The notes: generated from the letters alone by a model not told the origin. A DNA stretch of 64,000 nt from Anas platyrhynchos (GCF_047663525.1 NC_092611.1:2889001-2953000), one strand, 5' to 3'. Positions 27,701 through 40,060 are shown, numbered from the stretch's first letter. Numbers and translations are program-made.

Positions 27701-30317
27701 ATTGTTCAGTTCAACTCTGCAATATATTTAATCTACATGGAGTTGGAACATTATGCAGCAAACCTCTTCAGCTACCAGGAATCATGTACTGCCAACGCAA
27801 CCAGAACCCATTCCCCAGGTGGGTAAATGCTGTTTTAAAAGATCTTATCTTTACCCACACAGCAAATATAGCCTGGGGAAAAATTACAGCTGGAAGCTGT
27901 CACTAGCACTTCCAGTGTCACCACATCCCCAGCAGAGGAACACCAGCTTTCACAAAACCAAGGCAATCCAACGCCGATGGGTTTCACTGACTTGACCTTG
28001 CATGACGAGAGCATTTGCCAGCATGCAGACCGTGGTGCTGAGCAGAGGGCACCCAGTCAACCGTGGCCATCAAATACCACAGGCCCTTTGAGTCCTGAGC
28101 CCGCATCCATCCAAGAAGGTCCTGGGGAACAGCCCTGGAGCAGCCAAATGGTGCCCATGCCACTGGGCCCCTTGAGATCCACCACACCAAAGCAGCTCTG
28201 AAGCAGCCCAGGGGCTGAAAGCAGGCAGTGGCTCCTCGCACTGGCAGGTCTGTGGGGCTAGTGTCAGAAGGGCAGGCTGACCTGGCACCTAACACTCTTC
28301 CCCAGCACCCAGGCACACTGCCTTGCACTGTGACCCCACGAGTTGCTTCACGGGCAGCAAAGCACGAGCCCCAGCCCAGCCACTTCCATGAGATCTGGCT
28401 GTGGGCTGAGGTAGCCCTTTCCCCACGCTGCAGTGGGGCACAGAGGGACATTGCAGGCTCCTCACACCGAGGACCACTGCCTGCCTTCAGGGCCAAGCGA
28501 ACTGCTCTGGCAGGCCCAGCACCAGCACCTGCACCTCTAGCGGGGTACTGAGGAGAGGCAGGGGGCAAAGTGGGCCGCGGGCACCTCCCAAAGCCGAGCG
28601 CACCCCCTCCTTGCCCACCTGGAGCAGAGACACCTGACACGGTCCCATCCTCATCCCCCGCGGCAGGGGGCTGGCGCGCAGGCAGGCTGCTCTAGGATTT
28701 CAGCAGGCCTGCCGGATGAAACCGTGAAGAAAGAAGCTTTTCAGTGGGGGAGGAGAGGCACACACGTATTAAACGCATCATCTGTTTGGAGCGCTGGCTC
28801 CTACTTGTTCTTGGTTATATTATTCACTCAAGAGTGGATTAATCCATCACTGCAAAAGAATCTCCTGATCTCAGAGATAAAGGCAACAAGTCATGCACTG
28901 ACTGTCTGTGGATCCTCCTGAAAATCTCCAGCCTCTTCCATACCCTTATTTGGGCTGATCTATAATGTCTTCGCAAACAGGAAGGGGGGAAAAAAAAGGA
29001 AAAAAATACCACCTAATGACAGTAACTTTACTTGGGAAAGCCTAGCTTAGGTCAATCTGGAAGTAGCTGGGGGATCTGAACCCAGAAAAGTCACCTTTGG
29101 TTTGCTTCAGAAGGGGTTACGTTAACCGCCCTCAGCTGCAGATCCCCACACTGGACTCATTCCCACAAGAGGAGCAGTCGCATGGGGTCACCTTCTAAAC
29201 TGGAGCATCAAAAGAAGAAATCATTCCTCTTAAGATTCTCTGGAGTGAGGCCTTTTAGCTAAACGAACGGTTTATTTTACTGGGTGAGAACTGTGACAGG
29301 AAAACCCCAAGTACCATCCCCTTCCAAGAACTGGAGCATCTCCAGCTACACCTCCACCAGAACAGGTTGCCATCCAACACAGGGTGTCCACACGGGAACT
29401 AAAGACACTGCAGTAGGAATGCAACCTCCAGTACCCAGCCATCCTCCAGCGATTCCGTAGATGACATAGAACAATCGGGGGCATCCACGAAATACCTCCA
29501 TGAGGGAGGATGGGGGTTGGAGAAAAGCCCCTCACCTCACTGCAGCTGCCAACCCATTGGGCAGGGAACTCAACCCACAAAACACATTTCACCCCAACAA
29601 CGCAAGCCAGAAGTGCCCAGCCCCTTCCCACAGAGGGGCAGCACAGACTCCTTTTGCTTGAGCTGATGCATCAAGGCCAGACACAGTTATTGGGTATATA
29701 TTTAGCTAGTAACATACAAGTTCAATGCCGTAGCCTGCTGCAGGATGGTCGTACCAGGCCAACCCAGTCAGCATGCCTACCAGCTGAGCACACAGCAGCT
29801 CAGCCTTGCAAGCCAGAAGGCACCAAGGACACCCAGCACCACTGCTGCAGCCAGCCAAAACCCATGGCATTTCCCCTGCTATGCTCACTGCACTGCCCTC
29901 AGCCTGGCTGAGCCCCTGGAGTGCCCCTGTCCCACATGGGAACCAGGCTGCATCTTTGTGAGCACCACCAGGATGCCACAGCGAGCTGTAGGAGCACGCC
30001 TTACACCATCACAGATCCCATCTTCCAGCACCAGGCTGCTCACGGCACAAGTGCTTCCCCATCCCCCCACCCCCCCTCCTTGGGCATTTTTGCAGGTTCA
30101 CCGTAAGGAAAACCAAAGTCTGCAAGGCAGACTTTGCACAACTCCAAGGTAGGAACTATTAACTCGTCTTTGAATTAAACAAATAAGGCTCAACCACTTG
30201 GTTCATTATCAGATACAATGGTTAAAGTCTGCGGGGAAAACTAAATAGCAAAATCTAGCATATAAATCAAAGGCATGATCAGACAGACAGGTGAGGCAGG
30301 GGGTGCGGTTTCACATT

Positions 30318-30714
30318 ACAGCTAAGCCGAACTGAAGGCCCGCTGCTGCCAGAAGGGATGGTCTCATGCCCCCGGCACGCTCTGCTCCCCCCGCCGCCAG
30401 TCCCTCAGTCCCTCCTGCTGCTTTTGGCATTGCCCCCAGCTGCCAAGGTGGATAAGAAAAAATATTCCAATTGAGCTGGCTTATCTTGCTCTGGTTTTTG
30501 GTGGATTTTTCCCCCCCTGCCATTTTAGCGAGCTGAACAGGTTAATATGGGGCATTTCGAGCAAGGGGCAGAAGATGGGGGAACAGCAAGCCCTCCCCCT
30601 CAGCAAGGCAACCAGCCCTTCGCTCAGCTGCAGCTACAGCATCCAGCGAGGCCGTGAGAGCACAGCTTTATGAGACAGCTAAGCCAATTTAAAAACCGGC
30701 TGCTGCCAGAAGGG
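30318..30714. repeat. Pair of 40-bp direct repeats in CDON intron 1
   Basis: 30318-30357 and 30675-30714 both begin ACAGCTAAGCC and end GCTGCTGCCAGAAGGG, at identical spacing, with a diverged middle. C-rich stretches follow both copies. Confidence 0.7.
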
Positions 30715-33589
30715 CCCACCCCCCCACTCCTGCAGCCCCCCCCCCACGAGGTCTCTCCAGAAAGCAGCGTGGAGGATTCGGCAGCTCCCTAGCTGCATGG
30801 CGGGTCCCCGAAGTGGTCAGTTGAGGGCTTGCTCTCTGCAGGCAAGCTGCAGTCAGCCCCTGCAGCCAGACCCCACTGGGGGAGGCAGGCACCAGCAGCA
30901 TCCCACTGTGCGAGGCTGTGCCCGAGGAGCCAGAGAGGGGGAAAAGAGGCCTCAACCTGGCCAGAGGAGCTCAGGCAGCTCATAGGAATGGGAATCGGAA
31001 AGCAACCCACCTTGTGTGATCGTTTTCCCCGCTGCTAAAAGACAGCAGGTATTTCTCATATAGGAAGAGCAAACAGGGGCTTAATGGGAAAGACAGGCTG
31101 TGTGGATGCACAACTCATTCCCTAGGAGGGAGAAAAAAGTTTCTTACCCTGCAGGGACAACCGCCACAGGATAACCAGCACTGAAACAGGGAGACAAGCT
31201 GGGGAAGCTGAGTGGAAAACTATGACACGCTCAGTCCTGGAAGAGGCACTAAGCCATCTAGCAATGAAATTACTGGAAGAACACTCAAACAACAAAGTAC
31301 GCACACACACAGGCAACTATCTATTCCAAAAATTCTTGAGACAGGGTAATTGGAGACTACTCGTGTTAACTCAAGAAGCCTTCATGCTGAATTTGCCGTG
31401 GAAACTGGAGGAGTAGGTGCAGGAAGAGGGAAGATATCTCCCTGGAGCAAGAAGGATGAGATACAACAAGTTCAGGCGGGGTTTTGAAGTCAACAGCAGA
31501 GATGTTACGCTACAGAACATCTTGCAGAACCACGCAGGTCACTCCACTGGGCCTGGGCAAGCACAGCAAGGGAGTGAGACAGCGCTGAGTCCTCTGGTCC
31601 CAGCAGCAAAAGACAATACCCCAGAGCGAGACGTCAGCATGCCACAGCAATACGCCTCAAGAACAGACCTGGTGCCAGCAACCCATTAACAAATCAGACC
31701 AAAATAGCAAAGAAGCATACAGAGAACACAGTTCAGTCCCCACATACCAGCTTTAAGTATTGCTAGGAAAGCTGGAAGTTCCATTTAAAGATAAAATTTG
31801 ATGAACTACACTTGGTACAAGCAGAATTGATCAGTGTCAACTATATGATGTTAATGCTAGATTCCCAAACATGCAATGGCATCTTTTCCCAAGTACTTCT
31901 ACTTGTTTGGTCTTAGAAGGACTGAGACATCATCTGTATCTGAAAACTTGTGTGTAAATAAGAGCAAGCTGTCAGTTAAATCAGAGAAAGTTGAAGAGAC
32001 CAAAGACTCCAAACAAAGAAAATGTGCTACAGATGCTGGGCTTTTTTGTTAAAAACAAAATTTCAAGCAATAGGATACTTCATTACGCAGCATTAAACGC
32101 TGCAGGAAGAGGGAAGTAATTCAGTCTACTTCTCTTCTGCATTTGGAAAATAGAGGTTCTACTCACAACATAAGGTTAAAAAAGTTAACAAGATTTTAAG
32201 CAGCATAAACAATCATTTTTGACCAGCCTTACCCCAATTACAGACAGGATTCAGTTCAGAAGCTCCCTGGACCACTGGAAAAACAGAAACCAGATAGAGA
32301 AATACTGCAGCAGGTGAGAAAGCTACATGACTCAGCTGAAGCAGAGCCACTCACAAGTCCACAGAGTGTAAGCAAACCAGTTGACACAAACTGTACACGG
32401 AAGGGTCAGGTCTCCAGTACCCATTCATGCAAGTTCCATGTTGTCTAAGGCCATTAGGCAGGTTTATAAGCTGCATGCAGCATGCCAACCAGAGTGGTTC
32501 CACATAAAACGTGATCTGAAACACCAGATCTCCACAGGTTTGAGGGAGAAGTCCCAGTCTCAAGGCTTCCTCGAGAGACACACTAAATTTAAGTGTTTTA
32601 AGCCCCACTGGAACCACATTCAACAGCAGCAAAATCCACAGCTGTCACACAGACCTAACAGCAGTCACAGGACAGGGTACTATGGACCTGAGGCAATCAA
32701 AATAAATGAGACAAAACAAAACGCATCTTAATGTAGTTTCGCATGTCTGTATGCCCAAGAAGGCACAGCACAAGTGGCACCAGCACGCTGGACTGAAGTG
32801 CCAGCAGATCACAGCAAACAGCCACCTCCACATGAGCTGGAACACACAGAGACCGCTACTCAGGACCACAGCGCTGTATTCAAAAGAAGAAACAACACCC
32901 AAGATTCACATCTTAAGCATGGAAAAGTTACAGATGCAAAGGTTTCCCAGTGCACGTTAACAGACCTTACAAGAGGAAACAAGTAAACAAACTTACAGGC
33001 AGCATGAGGAGCAGGCCTGGTGCAAGAGACAGGCAAGCCAGGTGAAGCCTAGTACCTGCTCACATCCAGAACGAAAAATAGCTCACGCCACCTCCACACA
33101 TTAAACGTCTCTCATACAGCTCACGTCACAGCAGCGTGACACACACACACACACGTGCAAACTGCCGCTCAGATGCTGCTGCCTGGGCAAACAGCTTCCC
33201 ATGGCACGCACCGTGCCAGCACTGCACAGTTGGCGACATCCCCATCAGCACCAGGCACTGCTTCAGCAAACAGCCTCATCCCGAAAATGGCTCAGGCACC
33301 ACACGCCTCCCAGCTAGGCTTTTTGGAGGCTGCAGCTTTGCTGTCCTTATACCTCAGGGAGGTGCCTGGAGCAGGATCCTATCCCAAGAGCCACCAAACG
33401 CACTCCAGAGGTCTTGGTGCAGCCCAGCACGCAGAGGAGGATTCACGAGATGACGAACGCCAGCACAGCTCTGTGCTCATGCAAGGGCAGCAGTTGCTTT
33501 ACTTCACAATTTCCACATCTGCAGAAGCAGCCTGTACACAAGCCAGTGTATTTTTACGCTTTGACAGTTAAAACCCTCCAGTGACGCCA

Positions 33590-34440
33590 CCTGAGGCTGC
33601 AGCACAGCTGCCTTATTCCTCCGGCACAACCCCGCGCCAAAGCAAGCAGGAGCCCCGCTCTGCGGGCTGCCGGCACCCCTCGGGGTACCGAGCCCGCTGC
33701 CGGGACCCCCCTCCCCCAGCAGCCGGGGCTCTCCCCACTCGGTTCTCCCCCGGTGTGGGGGGCACGAGGCGCAGCCCCACGCGAGCACAGAGCGCGCACC
33801 GGAGCCCCGGTGTCCCCCTCACAGCTCACGGGCACCGCGGAGCGGGGTCCGCCCGCCCGCCACCTGCCGCGGCAGCGCCCCGCTCCCGCTCCCTGCCTCC
33901 GCGGGGGGAGCGCCGGGGCTCGGTGCCCGGTGCCCGCCCCCCCCCCGTCCCCGGGAGCCCCGCTCAGGTGCCGCCGCCCCGCTCCCGCCGCCGCCGTACC
34001 TCGGGGCCCGGCCCCCCGCTGCCGGCGCCTTCCAGGCGGGGCGGGCGACCCGGCCGGGCGCCTCCGTCCTGCACCGCCCGCTGCCCGCCGCCGCCGCCGG
34101 CCCCGGCCGCGCCTCCCCCGCCCCGCGGAGCGTACCAACGGCCGGTGGGGGGAGCGCGGCGCCGGCCCCCGCGGGCGGCAGCGGGGCGGAGGGGCTGCGG
34201 GCCCTTTAAGGCGAAGAGGGGAGGGAGGGGGGCGGGCCGCGCGCCGCGGCGGGGCGGGAGGGGCGCGCGCGGCCCCGGGGGCTCCGCACCGGGCTGGGGA
34301 GGGGGGGGGGACGCGGGGGGGGGGGGGCTCGGAGCGCGCTCCTTGAGCCCCGCGCGGTCGTGGCGTGGAAAGCGCGTTCCCGAGTAGTGCTGGGATCTGC
34401 GGCTGCCACCCCTGCAGGCTTCACCTGTGCGCGCCCGCAT
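33590..34440 (-). promoter_or_regulatory. CDON: CpG island, probable CDON promoter and non-coding exon 1
   Basis: This dense CpG island is the first one upstream of the CDON ATG exon, which itself begins with a splice acceptor and so needs an upstream exon. Two good minus-strand donor candidates are visible: CCGAG then GTACGG, with the last exon base at 34000, and GTTG then GTACGC, with the last exon base at 34136. I cannot choose between them and cannot place the transcription start. Runs of GC-box-like sequence and a G tract at 34300-34329 lie at its distal side. No other gene here needs a promoter, so assignment to CDON is the simplest reading. Confidence 0.7.
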
Positions 34441-35549
34441 CTTCGTGTGCCCCCCCCCCCCCCCACACACACACACAGCCCGGGCGGGGGCTGCTTGCGG
34501 CATGAGGAGTGCAGGCGCCGAGCAGCACGCAGCGTTTGTGCCTGTGAAAACTGCACCCGTGCAAACTTCACCCCTGCACCCGGTGTCTGCATGTGCCCCG
34601 TGCGAGTGGGGACTTGTTTGCAGCAGGGAAAATGTGTGCCTGAGCGCCATGCAAAGCTCCCCCCGTGCCCCACGCCTCTCCGTGCCCCCATGCAAAGGGC
34701 ATCCCCATGCCAAGGCTGCTCACACACCCGTGAGGCCTCTCGGGACCTGCTGCAAGCCCCTGCATTGCCCGACTCACCTCTCTGCCCTTGCACTGCAGAG
34801 TTTTTTTCAGCCAGGCAGGAGCTGGAGTTGCAAACCGTGGGGCTTAAAAAGCAGTATGAAGGCTCTGGCATGGGAGCTCTGCAGGAGCGTCGTGCTGCAG
34901 AGGGGGAGTTGCTTGAGCCTTTCCAGAGAGCGGGGCCAGGCAGGGCTGGAAATGCTCCTCCACTCTGCACACATGCTCTGTGCGTGATCCTCCAACAGAT
35001 AACGCCGAAAAAAAAAGCCCTGCTTGGGCAGACAGCACTAAAACCAACAAAAGTGGGCTTATCTGGGCTTGGAACACGTCCAAACGCAAACCGCAAGAAG
35101 ATCATATTAAGCATTCGGGAAGCTCCCATCATTTGCAGCGTAATTTAATATTAACAGCTCACTAAATTGCCCAGCATTAAACCTAATCTTTGGAATTAAA
35201 CATTGAACCAGGGCGTTACGGCTCCATCTCTTGCACTGCGCCCAAACCCTTCACTGCTTTTCCCAGCCCCTTCCAACAGGCTGTTTGTCAAGGCCAGCAG
35301 GGATGTTGCCCAAAATGACCTCTTTTTGGACTTGCTCTGCTAAATTTAGGTTGGGCCTGCATGTGGCGGTTGTGGGCTGGAGAAGGGACTTTTGCCCAGG
35401 AAGGGTTTCATGTGAAAAGGCCTCAGTTTGTGGAGTTTTGGGTAAACCTGGGAGGCCAACAGGCTGTGCTACCCTGTGTTTACCAGCCCTAATTTTATCC
35501 ATGCAAAGGTTTCCTGCAGGACGTAATTATTTCCACAAGTGCAAAAGGG

Positions 35550-35582
<33 letters not shown>

Positions 35583-35960
35583 AGAGAGAGAAAACACTCA
35601 AAGTCCCCAAGCTGCCAGAACAGGGTGGGTGCGGGCACCTTCCCTGGAGAGCTGGGGTCAGGTGGAAATGTTTTTTAGTGAAGAAATCGCCCAAAACAAA
35701 GTATGAGTCAGGTGGTGAGTTAAATCACTACACACACGCCTTGCATGGTCAGGGAAAGTGGAATAAGCAGGAGATACGGAGTCACCAAAAGGCTGGCACC
35801 TGCCAGAAGAGCCAAAGCCTCAAGCATGGCCCTGCAGAGAAGTTTCCGCTGAGAATTTGGGAAGAACCTGGAAGACACCACACTGCTTTGATGGCTGAGA
35901 TGGCATAACCTCGATCTCTGACACATATTTGATGGCTGGCGAGGGCTAAATACAAGTGGC
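34441..35960. other. Intergenic, upstream of CDON
   Basis: Contains a C run with CA units at about 34450-34479, an AT patch at 35100-35210 with GTAATTTAATATTAAC and CCTAATCTTTGG, and the A/GA tract at 35550-35593. No gene supported. Confidence 0.7.
35550..35593. repeat. Poly-A tract followed by (GA)n
   Basis: Thirty A residues and then about six GA units. Confidence 0.9.
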
Positions 35961-36043
35961 GAAGATGGCCCTGATGGAAGGTGTTTGTGATAGAAGACGG
36001 ACATGATAGAAGACGGCCCTGGTGGAAGGGGGCTCTGTTGGAA
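35961..36043. repeat. 16-bp minisatellite, left arm (diverged)
   Basis: About five copies of the unit GATGGAAGATGGCCCT with changes such as GATAGAAGACGGACAT and GGTGGAAGGGGGCTCT. It abuts the CR1 at 36044. The right arm beyond that CR1 is far more regular. Confidence 0.8.
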
Positions 36044-37470
36044 AATCATAGAGTCATAAGTCATTTAGGCTGAAAAAGACCTTCAAGATCATCAAGTCCA
36101 ACCACCAGTATCACCTATCATGTCCCATCACAAAACCGTATCCCTTATGCCACATCCATGTGTCTTAAACCCCCCTGGGGGTGGAGACTCCACCACTTCC
36201 TTGGGAGACTGTTCCCATGTTTGATCACCCTCCTTGTGATCAACCTAAACCTCCCCTGGCACAACTTGAGGCCTAACACTTGACTGGCAGCCTCCTCGCT
36301 GCAAGCTCCTTTCACGGAGTCCAGGGTGAAGGCCCTTGGCCCTCTTGGCCGCCTGGGCACACCACGGGCTCGTGTTTGGCTGGCTCTTGACCAGCATCCC
36401 TCTGGGCAGCTTTCCAGCCACTCTTCCCCCAGGCTGTCTCGCTGCACAGGGTTGTTGTGCCCCAGCTGTGGTACATGTCATTTGGCCTTGCTGAAGGCCA
36501 TACAGCTGGACATGGCCCATAGATCCAGCCTACACAGGTCCCACCCAGACCCCCCCATAGCGCCCTCCGGCCCTCAAGCAGATCAGTGTTCCCACCCAAC
36601 TTGGAGTTGTCTGCAAACTGAGGGCACACTTGATCCTCTCATCAAGATCATTGATTAACGTGAAAACAAACTTGCCTTATTACTGAGCCCTGGCGAGTGC
36701 CATGTTGACGAGCCACTGACCAGATTTAAGCCCCTTCACACGGACTCTTTGAGCCTGACTAACCATGCACTTGTCCAAGCCACGAGCAGCCAGTTCCTCC
36801 ATGAGAAGGCCATAGGAAACAGTGTCAAATGCTTTGCTAAAGTGCAGGCAGACAACATCCAACACCTTTCCCTCATCCGCTAGGTGCGTCATGTTGTCAC
36901 AGAAGGAGATCAGTTTAGTTAGGCAGGACCTGCCCTTCATAAGCACATGCTTATGACCACTCAGTTATCCAATATGTGCTGTGTGATGGCAGTCAACATG
37001 ATCTGCTCCATGACCTGCCCTGGCACTGAGGTCAAACTGACAGGCCTGTAGTTCCCTGGGTCCTCCTTCCAGCCCTTCTTGAAGGTGGACCAATCTCCAG
37101 TCAACTGGGACCTCTCCAGTTAGCCAGGACTGCTGTAAATCATCGAAAGTGGCTTGGTGAGCACTTCTGCCAGCTCCTTCTGTACCCTTGGGTGGATCCT
37201 GTACAGCCCCATAGACTTAAGAACATTCAGATGATATAGGTGGTACCCTGAGAATAACCGGCCTTGTGAATAAAGACAGGTAAAAAAAGGCATTGAGTAC
37301 CTCAGCCTTGTCTTTGTCTTTCATCACTGTGTTTCCCCTCACATCCAGTAAAGAATGGAGATTCTCCTTAGTCCTCCTTTTGTTGTTAATGTACTTATAA
37401 AATAACTTTATTGTCTTTACTGCACTAGCCAAATTGAATTCAAGTTGAGCTTTGGCCCTTCTAATTGATG
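36044..37470 (-). mobile_element. CR1 LINE with decayed reverse transcriptase, inserted in a 16-bp minisatellite
   Basis: On the minus strand, conceptual fragments read NAFF, KAFDTVSYGLLMEEL and the degraded catalytic box QFADNSKLGG, in the order of CR1 ORF2. The usual FADD has become FADN, and the frame is broken several times, so it cannot be active. The 3' end is the ATTCTATGA-like tail at 36044. Both flanks are copies of one 16-bp repeat, so the LINE appears to have landed in, or been overgrown by, that array. Confidence 0.88.
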
Positions 37471-37475
37471 TTCCT

Positions 37476-37667
37476 GATGGAAGATGGTCTTGATGGAAGA
37501 TGGCCCTGATGGAAGTTGTGCCTGATGGAAGATGGCCTTGATGGAAGATGACCCTGATGGATGATTGCCTTGACGGAAGATGGCCCTGATGGAAGATGGC
37601 CCTGATGGAAGTTGTGCCTGATGGAAGATGGCCCTGATGGAAGATGGCCTTGATGGAAGATGGCCTC
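37476..37667. repeat. 16-bp minisatellite, right arm, exactly 12 units
   Basis: 192 bp made of 12 consecutive 16-bp units of GATGGAAGATGGCCYT. Two units carry the same variant GATGGAAGTTGTGCCT, 96 bp apart (six units), which suggests a duplicated block inside the array. It adjoins the 5' side of the antisense CR1. Confidence 0.92.
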
Positions 37668-38099
37668 TCCCATAGCAGGATCCATCAGCCCTCAAATTCA
37701 GTGGCTCTAATATAAAACTTCCCCAGTCTAGGAATAATAAACACTAGGAATAAGATAAACACCAGGAATAACCTAACCAAGCTCTAGTTGGAGGCACTCA
37801 TTGTTTTCCTCCCTGATGCCACATGGATGGCCTGGCCTGTTGGGATGACTCCAGATTCCCATTATTCAAGCTGTCGTGGAGATTATTAGAAAGCATTTCC
37901 CACTCGTATAAAAACCAGATGCGCTTTGTCACGCTGCAATCGCGCCAGGATTTGAAAACAAAAAATAACAGGGCTCTTGACATCCAGTGGGGATAATTAC
38001 TCTTTGCGGGGGAAAAACAACAGGGAAGTGAAGGGGCTGAGCTTGGGAAGCAGCCTGGGCGAGCTCGCCGCGTGCCGGTGTGCCCCTGTCACCCCCGCA

Positions 38100-38540
38100 G
38101 CCCTGTTGCACAGCAAAGCCTCTGCAGGAGAAGATTTTGGCGGGGAATGGTATAATTTGCTTCTTTTCTTCTGCTTTGCCACATCGATGCCCCCTGAGCC
38201 CATTAGGGAGACCCAGCTGCTGCCGCAAGCCCTTACATCACCCAAGCAGGAGCTATTTGCATGATAAAGCCCTCTTTTGGGGGGGGGGGGGGGGGAATTG
38301 CTGCTTAATTACAGAGCAGCAGTCACTTTAATTAGCATGTCTCCATGCTCCCTGGTACTTTGCATGGATTCAAATGAGCTGCTCATTAGGGACTGGTGCT
38401 AGGACAAGCTACGCCCGTTAGCAGCACACTAACTGAATTAACCTTGGCAGGGCCCTGCCTTTAACCGCTCCTAGGAGGCTTGCAGGAGCGTGCAATAGCT
38501 GCCAAAGAGGATGGCTAACCGGAGCCATCCCTAGGAAGGA
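38100..38540. promoter_or_regulatory. Candidate cis-regulatory patch with POU and homeodomain motifs
   Basis: Within GC-rich DNA this patch has ATTTGCAT (38255-38262), TTAATTA (38305-38311), TTTAATTA (38327-38334), TTTGCATG and CTCATTAG. Clustering of such sites is typical of developmental enhancers. Conservation cannot be tested here. Confidence 0.35.
38279..38295. repeat. G homopolymer (17)
   Basis: It sits in the middle of a motif-rich AT patch with ATTTGCAT and TTAATTA. Confidence 0.9.
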
Positions 38541-40060
38541 CTATTTGCACCCAAAATGCTTATGAATGACAAATCAGCTCCAGAGGCAATGATATTTTGC
38601 TTTGACAGCCTGGCTCTAGCAGCAGTACCATGCGGGGACCCAACATGGCTTTGCTTGCACAGAGGCAACGCATCCACTATGGTACCTGGTGTTTTTTACA
38701 CCGGGACCATCATCAGTCCTATAACTGAGCGCTTGCAAAGGGGGAGCAAAATCTGGCTAGCGTCCTCACCCCTGCCGCCAAGCTGCTGTCGTTGTACCAA
38801 ATCAGGAGCAAATCTAATTACTGGAAGGCAGCAGGGCCATGAAAGCGGATGAAGTCATCTGCTTTCAAAGGCGCCGAGTGACACCCGGACAACGGACAAC
38901 GGGGCTCCCTCTAATCCCTTCTGCAAAGATGCAAATGGGTAAATTGGGATCCTGCCAGAGGCTGGTGGCTTTGTCTGGCGGTAGTTTCGTAAACAGCCTT
39001 GTGGGGACAAAAAGGCCATGACCCACCAGCCTCTGTGGTTTCTTGCCAGGTTTTGGGTGGCTTTGGGCAGCCAAGTCTTCTTGGTGTCTGTCCCTGTTGC
39101 TGCTGATGGCTAGGCTTGCATGAAGCTGTTGTTTTTACTTCTGTGTTTCCACTTCACAAGGGCAAGTTTTCCTTCTTGCCAAGTATTGCTCTCTGTGTGC
39201 CCTGCTGCTTTTGCTTTCTCCCCACTGGGGTTTGTCTCTCGCTTCTTACTGTTCCCCATGCCAGCTTGTCATCCCACAGGGCAGAAATGGGGCTTGAGGG
39301 GACCTGGGACCTGCTGTGCTCCACGATGCAGCTGAGGACCCCCAAAAGCCACCTTCCTCCTTGCGGGCCTGTGCCCAACGTTGATTTCTTCCAACCTTTC
39401 CCCATGGGCCATGCTACATCCTCATCCAGCACAGGGGACTGTTGAAGAATAGGCAGCCTAAGAGATCATCATTAATGAGGCAGGGGTATGGTGCTGTTAC
39501 CCAGCCCCAGCATTAACGGGGGCTCTTTGTTACTCCCCCCAGGACTGATCTCATTGGCAGCAAGCAGGTAGTTCAGTGTTCGGCACGGCCAGGGAAGGCG
39601 TGCGCCCCTCCACTCACAGAGAGGGTGATTTTTCTCTGGCTGCCCCGTAATCTGATCGTCTTGTCACGGTTCCCGGGAGCGGGGCTGCTCGAACAAAGCC
39701 CCGGAGCATCCTCGGCTCCTGCAGCCGGGGGCTGCAGCTGCGCCTCGGAGCGTGACCGATTGGGAATGAGCCTTCGCAGCGCGTCTAATGCCGTTTGGAC
39801 AGGGAGCCTTTCATGCACTCGTGGGAGCGAGGCCCCGGCATTGAGCTGGCAGCACCCCGTGCTCCAGCCCTTGCCGCTCCCACCCTGTAGGAGCTGCACA
39901 GCCGCCTGGCCCCACAGCAGCAGCATCTTCGGGGTGCCATGGGCAGGGCTGGGGAACGGGGGTTGCTGGGCACTGGGGGGGTCAGCTGGTGGAGGGGCAG
40001 GCTGTGGGTGCAAGGTCAGCATGGTGGGGGGTGGGAGATGCTCCTTGTTTTCCTGAGCTG

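Larger units (their letters stand above)
16091..33589. other. CDON intron 1 (about 18 kb)
   Basis: AT-rich up to about 28 kb and increasingly GC-rich beyond. It holds the candidate element at 20900-21720 and the 40-bp direct repeats at 30318 and 30675. Open frames such as 28640-27984 (minus) and 29510-29911 (plus) are low-complexity artefacts without domains. No RNA gene recognised. Confidence 0.7.
37668..40060. other. Intergenic
   Basis: Contains the motif patch at 38100-38540. Another AT island at 37850-38000 has CCCATTATTCAAG and GGGGATAATTACTC. No gene supported. Confidence 0.7.

Noticed and set aside
27984..28640. 218-codon minus-strand frame in CDON intron 1
   Set aside because: No family resemblance, overlapping frames on both strands, and composition explained by local GC enrichment.
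33554..35148. Several 190-310 codon frames on both strands in the CDON CpG island
   Set aside because: Pro/Arg/Gly/Ala-rich translations in overlapping frames are typical of CpG islands and match no family.
37417..37695. Repeat protein with HQGHLPSGPSSI-like units
   Set aside because: This is the 16-bp minisatellite read in shifting frames, not a gene.
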